Part shown: positions 57,156 through 64,000 of the stretch, piece by piece
How the letters are laid out: each line of letters starts with the position of its first letter
Numbering within the stretch: the stretch's first letter is position 1
Assembly (NCBI GenBank): GCA_037176725.1
Contig: JAZBRS010000075.1
Span: 72,108,001-72,172,000, forward strand
From: Posidonia oceanica
Taxonomy: Eukaryota > Streptophyta > Magnoliopsida > Alismatales > Posidoniaceae
Direction: 5' to 3'
Length of the DNA stretch: 64,000 bases
Made by a program: the position numbers and the translations under genes
The notes under the pieces: model-generated
Told to the model about the DNA's origin: nothing
Seen by the model: only the letters and a program-made list of their open reading frames with translations
The model's database searches: none

Positions 57156-58174
57156 ACGGCGTCCTCCTAGCCAAGAAGATAATGCTACAAGGATACTACT
57201 GCATGACTATGGAAGCTGACTACTGCTGATTCGTGCACAGGTGCCATAACTGCCAGGTGCATGGCAACTTTATTCGGCCGCCCCCTCAAGAACTGCATAG
57301 TATGTCGTCGCCATGGCCCTTCTCCACCTGGGGGATTGATGTCATTGGCGCCATCCACCCTCCAGCTTCTAATGGTCATTGTTACATTCTGGTAGCGATT
57401 GATTACTTCACCAAGTGGGTGGAAGCGACCTCTTACAAAACGGTGACTGCCATGGCTACGGAAAAGTTCATCAGAAACAATATCATAGCCCAGTACGGGG
57501 TCCCACATGCAATCATATCTGACTATGGCACGAATTTCATTGCTAAGAGGATCGAAGACTATCTGTAGAACTTCAGTATCAAACACCACAGATCCTTGCC
57601 TTACCGGCCATAGATGAACGGTACAGTGGAGTCTGCCAACAAAAATCTGGTCAAAATCCTAAAGAAGATGGCGGAAACTCATAAGGACTGGCATGACAAG
57701 CTTCCTTACGCACTCTGGGTGTATAGGACATCTGTCCGGACTTCAACAGGTGCCACCCCATACTCTCTAGTGTATGGCATGGAGCCGATGTTGCCTATCG
57801 AGGTAGAGATCCCCTCATTGCAGATCCTATGCGAAGCTGAGTTGGAAGAAGCAGAATGGGTTGAAGACCGCTGCATCCAACTGAATCTGATTGATGAGCA
57901 CAGGCTGCAAGCTATGCATAATGCTCACTGCTACCAAAAGAGGATGGCCAGGTCTTACTTGAAGAAAGTTCAGCCAAGAGGCTTCCAGACAGGGGACCTT
58001 GTTCTACGTGCCATTCACTTGCCTGACAGTCGAGGGAAATTCCGACCTAATTGGTGTGGCCCCTTTGTAGTCAAGCAAGTCTTTTCAGGCGGCGCTATAA
58101 CTCTTGAGGATATGGATCAAGTCGAGCAGTCTGAGCCCATCAACCTCTGCTACCTCAAGAAGTACTATCAGTAG
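57156..58174 (+). pseudogene. pol: TE-D integrase (continuation of TE-D pol after TE-E)
   Basis: The first codons (GVLLAKKIMLQGYYCMTMEAD) belong to the region just before the integrase zinc finger; the HRCHNCQVHG half of the finger follows a TGA at 57227, and the His pair is lost with the deleted stretch. The catalytic core shows WGIDVIGAIHPP, YFTKWVEA, SDYGTNF (D for the usual N in DNG), and MNGTVESANKN with the last Glu. TAG at 57566 and 57611 interrupt it. The C-terminal half is intact to YLKKYYQ at 58174. It would integrate TE-D. Confidence 0.9.
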
Positions 58175-59748
58175 CCCAAGGCGGCCCCGTTGCAGACGCT
58201 TCCTCCCACCTATACATTTGCATTCTCACTCCTTACATTCTCATCCTACCTGCATCTCTTTTTTTGTCTTCTACCTCTATTCCTGTACATTTGCTTATGC
58301 TTCTTCTGTCTTTCCCTTATACATCCTTATCACACTTCACCCTCTCCATACACCATCTTTCTTTTTCAAATCATCATCGTCATCTTTTCAAATCATGTCC
58401 TCTATCACATTTCATCTTCTCCATGCATCATCTTTTTTTCAAATCATCATCGTCATCCTCTTGAACCACGCATTCCATTTTCTGCCCAGTGATGAAAATC
58501 GGAAGTGCTTGCTTGCTCTGGAAGGAAGCCACCCTGCCTCACCTGGCACTACTTAGATGCTTTAGCTAGTGAGGGAGCCACCATCAATCAGGACAGGCGA
58601 ACTGCCTAAACTCGAAAGGACATACACCTCTGAGGGACAAAAAATGCTAGGATGTGAGTTCAAAAGGTGAGAATAGACATCTAGGCTTGGGCACATCAAA
58701 AGGAACAGAAGACGAAGACAGAAGCCAGCCCTAGAGATAGGGGTGTGCAGTCTAACCCTACTCCTTCAGCTCATCACATAGCAGACCCAAAGCCCACATC
58801 CATTACAACCCAAACACCCTTCTTTCTACCTCCAAAATGGGGATAGCAAAAGCCTGTGAAAAAAAAGAGAGGAAAAGAAATCAAACAAGCAAAAAAAAAA
58901 AGAGAAGAAAAACAAAAAAGGAGAAAAAAGCAAGCAAAAAAAAGGGGGGAAAAAGAAAAAAAAGAGTTAGACAAGAATCAGCCCGAAAATACAGGCAATA
59001 TCATTCCCTCGTACCTTACAAGAAATCCAAGGGTGTAAGCCTACAAAGGTCCACCACCTCCCCTCCAAAAACAAACACTTGCCATCTCCTAGCCAGGGGC
59101 AGAGAAAGCCTGCACACCCATGAGGGAGAAATAAAAAATGAGAGCAGAAAGAGTAGGTGTAGGCCCTGAGAGTTTGGCAAGTAACCTGTTCTCACCACAC
59201 CACCACTTGTATACTGCCAACACCCGTCCCGGAGTGCCACCAGCAAGCTAAGAGTCTACGTAGGGCCCAGTGAGTCAGGGACCACTCCCTTCCTCTGCAG
59301 TAGGCACCAAAGCACTCCGTATGCTGAGGGCACCAAAGCATACTAATCATCTCTTAAGCATGTCAACCTGCATCATGCATCATGCATACTTGCATCTCCA
59401 ATCATCCCTTCCTTCTTCTCAATCATCCCGCTCTGCAACTTGCCTCGACTCTGAGACAGTACTTCTTGCCAAGCACGCGTTGACGCCGCTCGAGCTGCGC
59501 TGGTCCAGATCTCCTGCCAGTCCTCGCTCCTGTGTCAGCAAGACTACTACAGAATTTCCTTTGCTTAGGTCTGCTTAGCTACTTTATTCTGATATTAACT
59601 GCTAAACATTATTGAACTGCTCTATCAGCCTCAGACTCTGCTTTCTATTAAAGATTATATGCCTGTGTGATCTGACTATCTGCAACATTGATAACAGGTA
59701 CCTTAAAGCATCTGCAGCATCCGCTTGTACCCATCTGCAGCCTGCGCC
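58175..59748 (+). other. TE-D region between integrase and the DUF7745 gene
   Basis: Non-coding. 58190-58480 has degenerate repeats of a tttcaaatcatcatcgtcatc-type unit. 58848-58978 is a purine tract (aaaaaaagagaggaaaagaa). No promoter stands out. Possible acceptor sites (gataacag at 59697, catctgcag at 59740) lie just before the DUF7745 start. Confidence 0.5.
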
Positions 59749-60951
59749 ATGGGTTATCCGACTCTTGAAACCCCAGTACACTGTTCTAAAGCCCTACGGG
59801 GTTGGATTGGCAAGCTTACTCAGGAAGACTGCGAGAAGCTGCGCCTCTGGGGCATACCTACAAAACTGCTAAAGGCGGCTGATGTCGAAGTAAGCCATCA
59901 CCTTCTATGCACTGCCGCAAGATTCTGGAAGCCGGTGCACCAAGTCTTCCGCTTCGGAAGGACTGAACTGACACCAACTCTGGAGGAGGTGCGCCGCATC
60001 AGTGGCTTCTCCTGGCTGATGGGACCGCCTATTTTCATGAGGCGCGACAAGTACTTAGCGGTCCTCTGCAAGCTATCTGGGCTATCTACTGACAGGTGCC
60101 AGCAAAGACTGATCTACAGCAGCGGCCCCACGCCCATGCTATGCCTGCACTACTTTGATGAGATCATAGACAAGCGCGCTGAACTCGGAGATGATCTATG
60201 GCTTCGGGGATTTGTCACCCGATTTCTGGGAGAGCTGATATTCACTCATGGCCGGATGACAGTCGCAAAAGAAATTGCTGAAATCGCATTTGCTGTGGTG
60301 ACTAGGCAGATAGACCTGGCACCAGTCGTCTTGGCTGAAACATACTGCGGACTGGAGCGCATCTCCCACCGCTGCCGCCACTTCCACGGTTGCGGAGTGC
60401 TAGTACAGATCTGGCTGGCTGCACACCTTGAGCTAAACTTACTGCACCTCCGGGGCCATGCTATCGAAGCAAACTGCAACAGCAGCTACGCTAGGACAAT
60501 CAAGAAAGTCCCTGAAGAATACAAGAAGCTATCTGAGCTGATAGACGACACCGTCACATGGCGCATCATCCCATCTGCGGTTGAGCCTTTTACCATCTTC
60601 TTCGATACCTGCGAGGCGCGACTCGTGGTGCTGCCAGGATTTACCGGAGGCATGGAGTATCACTCCATCTGGGTCATGCGGCAGTTCAGCCTCCAGCAGG
60701 GTGCTTTCATAAACAGCACAGTCCCAAGGCTCCTTCAAGCATATCCTTATGATTCAACATCTGCTACCACTAAGCTGGCTGATCTTATGCAGCATGGAGT
60801 GCGTTCTACTGACCTTGCATCTGCACAAGGCTTGGGATGCACTCCCGAATATCTGATGGAGGTACAAGCATTCTGGCCTATCAATGAGATACCTCCTGCC
60901 GCTCCTCAGTTCCCTGACTCCAGAAAGGCAAAGAAAGCCTGGACCGACTAG
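59749..60951 (+). CDS. DUF7745-domain protein carried by TE-D, intact
   Basis: An uninterrupted frame of 400 codons from ATG 59749 in strong context (gcgccATGGg); an in-frame ATG at 59725 would add eight residues. Recognisable parts are the N-terminal LTQEDCEKLRLWG and FWKPVHQVFRFGRTELTPTLEE segment, the DLWLRGFVTRFLGELIF helix block, and LAETYCGLERISHRCRHFHGCG followed by LVQIWLAAHL. These match the plant DUF7745 family, often found beside Ogre/Tat pol genes. Biochemical function is unknown. It is in sense orientation downstream of integrase and would need splicing or its own promoter. No stop or frameshift has hit it, in contrast to the heavily broken TE-D gag-pol. The predicted product is hydrophilic without a signal peptide. 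Confidence 0.78.
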   Translation: MGYPTLETPVHCSKALRGWIGKLTQEDCEKLRLWGIPTKLLKAADVEVSHHLLCTAARFWKPVHQVFRFGRTELTPTLEEVRRISGFSWLMGPPIFMRRDKYLAVLCKLSGLSTDRCQQRLIYSSGPTPMLCLHYFDEIIDKRAELGDDLWLRGFVTRFLGELIFTHGRMTVAKEIAEIAFAVVTRQIDLAPVVLAETYCGLERISHRCRHFHGCGVLVQIWLAAHLELNLLHLRGHAIEANCNSSYARTIKKVPEEYKKLSELIDDTVTWRIIPSAVEPFTIFFDTCEARLVVLPGFTGGMEYHSIWVMRQFSLQQGAFINSTVPRLLQAYPYDSTSATTKLADLMQHGVRSTDLASAQGLGCTPEYLMEVQAFWPINEIPPAAPQFPDSRKAKKAWTD

Positions 60952-61548
60952 AGCGTCCATGTAACTGCCTGCTTATCTTATGTTGTAAACTTTTGGCCTG
61001 CCACAGGCATGTAATCAAGTTCAATCAATACAAAGGCATTCTGAGCCACCTGTTTGCATTCCAAGTCTGCTACAAGTGCATGCATGATCATATCAATCAT
61101 ATCTGCAGGGCCCCTGGCTAGACTTGCTACCGAACACCGCAGGAAAGTCCTCATCAATCAACCCAAGTGCTGACCCATGACATCTGAGCAAGCAAAGCTG
61201 CCGGGCACCGTCATCTAGATCTTCATCAGTGGGTTGGCACCCCCAACTGCCCGACGATAGGTCCGTCAACCTGTCATCCTTGGCTGGCACCCCCAACTAC
61301 CCGGCGATAGGTCTGTCATCTTGTCATCATCGGGCAGGTACCCCAAACTACTCGTCTAGCAAACACGACAGTTTTGTCTTCATCCTCTGCTTTTGCTGCC
61401 TAAGATGCGCTGGCCAACCCCTAGCATCATCCTGATACCAGGGGCATCTTTTGATCGCCCCTTGGTATCATTCTCTCTCTCTTTCCCTCATGATATTCCT
61501 GGTATCATGAGATGATTCGCCCTCACGAAACCCATTCACTTGCCGGTC
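60952..61548 (+). other. TE-D 3' region before the main array
   Basis: Non-coding. Two to three early units (gataggtccgtcaacctgtcatc at 61256, gataggtctgtcatcttgtcatc at 61306) resemble the following array. Tggtatcat words occur at 61430-61510. Confidence 0.55.
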
Positions 61549-62010
61549 GATAAGTCCGATATCTTATCATCTCTTTTCCTTTGCCGGTCGATAAGTCTGA
61601 TATCTTATCATTCCTTCACCTTTCTTTGCCGGTCGATAAGTCCGATATCTTATCATTCTATTCTTTTATTTATTTACCGGCCGATAAGTCCGATATCTTA
61701 TCATTTCTTTCCCTTTGCTGGCCGATAAGTCCGATATCTTATCATCTCTTTCCCTTTGCTGGCCGATAAGTCCGATATCTTATCATTCTATTCTTTTATT
61801 CATTTACCGGCCGATAAGTCCGATATCTTATCATCTCTTTCCCTTTGCCGGCCGATAAGTCCGATATCTTATCATTCCTCCATCCCCTCTTTGCCAGCCG
61901 ATAAGTCCGATATCTTATCATTCTATTCTTTTATTCATTTGCCGGTCGATAAGTCCGATATCTTATCATCCCTTTCCCTTTGTCGGCCGATAAGTCCAAT
62001 AACTTATCAA
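61549..62010. repeat. TE-D hairpin array, type 1 units (GATAAG..CTTATC)
   Basis: About eleven units of 39-50 bp each contain gataagtccgatatcttatc, whose ends GATAAG and CTTATC are complementary, separated by pyrimidine-rich ctctttccctttgccggc. A further copy stands alone at 63179. Confidence 0.92.
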
Positions 62011-62014
62011 TCTT

Positions 62015-62127
62015 TTTCTTATCAATCTCTTTCAATCAATCAATCACTCTTTCCCTTATCAATCAATCAATCAATCACTCTTTTCCTTATCAATCAATCA
62101 ATCAATCAATCAATCACTCTTTTTCTT

Positions 62128-62159
<32 letters not shown>

Positions 62160-62160
62160 C
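62015..62160 (+). repeat. (ATCA)n microsatellite
   Basis: Runs of atcaatcaatca interrupted by ctctttttcttatc. It has probably grown out of the atcttatcaatc end of a type 1 unit. Confidence 0.95.
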
Positions 62161-62164
62161 TGCT

Positions 62165-63198
62165 CTTTCCGGTTGATAGGACCGTAAACTATCATATTGG
62201 GCTGATATCCAAAACTATCCCACAGTTGTGTTATACGACTGACATCCAGTAACTGTCCCTCGTAATTGCACCTTCCGGTTGATAGGGCCGTAAACTATCA
62301 TTCTCTGGCTGATGATCCAAAACTCATCTTTAGCTGATATCCAAAACTATCACTTACAATTACGTTATACGGCTGATATCCAGTAACTATCCCTTGCAAT
62401 TGCTCTTTCCGGTTGATAGAATCGTAAACTATTGCTCCTGGTTGATAGGACCGTAAACTATCGCTCCCGGTTGATAGGCCCGTAAACTATCGCTTCCGGT
62501 TGATAGGACCGTAAACTATCACTTGTAATTGCATTATACGGCTGATAACCAGTAACTATCCCTCATGATTGCACCTTCTGGTTGATAGGACCGTAAACTA
62601 TCGCTCCCAGTTGATAGGTCTGTAAACTATCGCTTTCGGTTGATAGGCCCGTAAACTATCGCTCCCGGTTGATAGGCTTGTAAACTATCGCTTTCGGTTG
62701 ATAGGACCGTAAACTATCGCTGCGCCAATCATATTATACGGCTGATATCCAGTAACTATCACTGGCAAATGCCCTTTTTGGTTGATAGGACCGTAAACTA
62801 TCGCTCCCGGTTGATAGGCCTGTAAACTATCGCTCTCGGTTGATAGGCCCGTAAACTATCGCTTCTGGTTGATAGGACCGTAAACTATCATTCTCTGGCA
62901 TTTGCGTTATATGGCTGATAACCGGTAACTATCACTCATGGATTGTGCTTCCGGTTGATAGGATCGTAAACTATCGCTCCCGGTTGATAGGCCCGTAAAC
63001 TATCGCTTCCGGTTGATAGGACCGTAAACTATCCCGCATAATCATATTTTATGGCTGATATCCAGTAACTATCACTCACAACTGCACCCTCTGGTTGATA
63101 GGTCCATGAACTATCGCTTCCGGTTGATAGGTCCGTAAACTATCGCTTTCGGTTGATAGGACCGTAAACTATCCGGCTGATAAGTCTGACATCTTATC
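62165..63198. repeat. TE-D hairpin array, type 2 (GATAG..CTATC) and type 3 (GATA..TATC) units
   Basis: About 21 units of 28-29 bp have the core ggttgataggaccgtaaactatc, interspersed with about nine units having ggctgatatccagtaactatc. The arms pair in nearly all units. Special variants keep pairing: GACA/TGTC at 62232 and GATGA/TCATC at 62304. The array closes with a type 1 unit at 63177. Confidence 0.92.
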
Positions 63199-63718
63199 AC
63201 CCTCTTCGTGCGACTTTGTCCTAGGAAGGCAAAGTCCCGCATCCCCTTGCGATAGGAGAGTCGGCCCCTCTCCCCTCGCGCTCCTTTTCGCTAGCTTGCT
63301 CCCCGAATGGGGACAAGTTGTACTTTTCTTTCTCGCCTTGTCGCACAAGTTTGGCCTGCCTGCCGAATCTTTGTGCCACATTGCGTTTCTCTTTTAGCAT
63401 TCTTCTTTCGCATCATCTTTGCACTTTCTTTTCTGGCACTGCATACTAGTCCAGCATCATCATCATCTTGTGCTGCATCAGCATTCTTAGCTGTACTAAC
63501 TTTTGCACTAACATTTGCATTGCATTTGCATTAACATGCGTTGCATTCATTGCATCTCATCCATCTGCACCTGCACTTTGCATTGCGGCAATGAGCTACA
63601 ACTTTCGGTGCGTCCGCCGAATAAGTAACTCATGCCAATAGCAATCTTCTGCTCCCGTCGGTCAGATGGGGTGTCTTGTCAACCCTGAGCAGCGGCCTCG
63701 CTTCGCTTGACCTCGCTC
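63199..63718 (+). other. TE-D 3' end spacer
   Basis: Non-coding; mixed sequence with gcattgcatt words. Nothing else recognised. Confidence 0.5.
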
Positions 63719-63734
63719 AGAGAGGGGCATCTAT
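63719..63734 (+). other. TE-D polypurine tract
   Basis: AGAGAGGGGCATCTAT directly before the LTR start TGACACCCC, similar in its GGGGCATCT core to the tracts of TE-A, B and E. Confidence 0.8.
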
Positions 63735-64000
63735 TGACACCCCATTTTGATAGGCTGAATCAATTGGAATCTCCTGGTGATTTCTGGATCCAAATCTAAG
63801 TCCAAACCTACACATTCTTTTCCATCCTTCTCTCCAAAACAAGCCCAAACTTAACCTAGAATTACACCCCTTTCCCAAGCCCAAAAACTACCCAAAAATC
63901 ATTGGAAAATTCACCCTTCCCAACTTAGTAAACCCACCAAAAAACCCTCAAAATTTCAAACCAAAACCACTCCCAAAAATCCTAGAAAACCTAGGTAAAA
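63735..64000 (+). repeat. TE-D 3' LTR, first 266 bp
   Basis: Colinear with 9529-9794 with about 14 substitutions and no obvious indel; the remainder lies beyond the window. Confidence 0.93.

Larger units (their letters stand above)
9529..64000 (+). mobile_element. TE-D: giant Ogre/Tat-like gypsy element, interrupted by TE-B and TE-E, right end outside the window
   Basis: The element reads on the plus strand: 5' LTR (9529-14459 plus 24036-24908), primer site, gag (26236), protease, RT, two RNase H domains (to 33737), [TE-E], integrase (57156-58174), a DUF7745 gene (59749-60951), hairpin tandem arrays, polypurine tract and 3' LTR (from 63735). The first 265 bases of the two LTRs align throughout with about 14 differences. 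Without the two insertions the visible part is about 21.5 kb, and a full 3' LTR would take it past 26 kb, at the top of the size known for Ogre elements. Its own TSD cannot be checked because the right end is missing. Confidence 0.85.

Noticed and set aside
61756..62252. Open frames encoding PADKSDILSF and INQS repeats
   Set aside because: Translations of the hairpin array and the ATCA microsatellite.
62165..63198. Regular short repeats with spacers, resembling a CRISPR array
   Set aside because: Units are contiguous, with related rather than unique spacers, no cas genes, and they lie in a plant retrotransposon 3' region.

Overview
The window is nuclear DNA of a seed plant, most likely an angiosperm with a large repeat-rich genome. 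The evidence is that nearly every base can be assigned to plant Ty3/gypsy LTR retrotransposons of the Tat/Ogre type: very long LTRs, tRNA-Arg-like primer sites, two RNase H domains, and accessory plant-mobile-domain (PMD) or DUF7745 genes. The species cannot be told. I see no host gene, no rRNA or tRNA gene, no CRISPR array and no organelle or bacterial DNA.

The layout is a nest of five elements, named here A, B, D, E and G. A (1-8585, minus strand) and B (14460-24030, minus strand) are two copies of one non-autonomous family that carries LTRs and a gag gene but no pol. G (8586-9528) is the leader of an E-like element, cut where D begins. D (9529 to beyond 64000, plus strand) is a giant Ogre-like element whose 5' LTR was split by B and whose pol was split by E between RNase H and integrase. 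E (33738-57155, minus strand) is a 23-kb Tat-like element. It has gag, two consecutive retropepsin domains, RT, RNase H and integrase on the minus strand, and three intron-bearing PMD-type genes on the plus strand, antisense to it. After the E insertion, D resumes with its integrase (57156-58174), an intact 400-codon DUF7745 gene (59749-60951), a long tandem array of hairpin-forming units (61.2-63.2 kb), a polypurine tract and the start of its 3' LTR (63735).

The order of insertion is supported by LTR pair divergence counted by eye: D about 5 %, E about 3.6 %, B about 2 %, A about 1.5 %. B has a verified 5-bp target duplication (gctct). Most coding regions are broken. The breaks are mainly TAG codons, as expected from deamination of methylated CAG.

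Two patterns deserve attention. First, the LTR promoter of E and the promoters of its three antisense genes share the same layout: a cluster of GCGT..AACGTT..ACGC palindromes upstream of a TATA-like box, which suggests co-regulation of cargo and vehicle. A and B use the same layout with an unrelated motif (AGTCGCC..GGCGCC). Second, most of the tandem arrays in these elements are built of hairpin units whose arms pair, and in several arrays the arms differ between units by matched changes.
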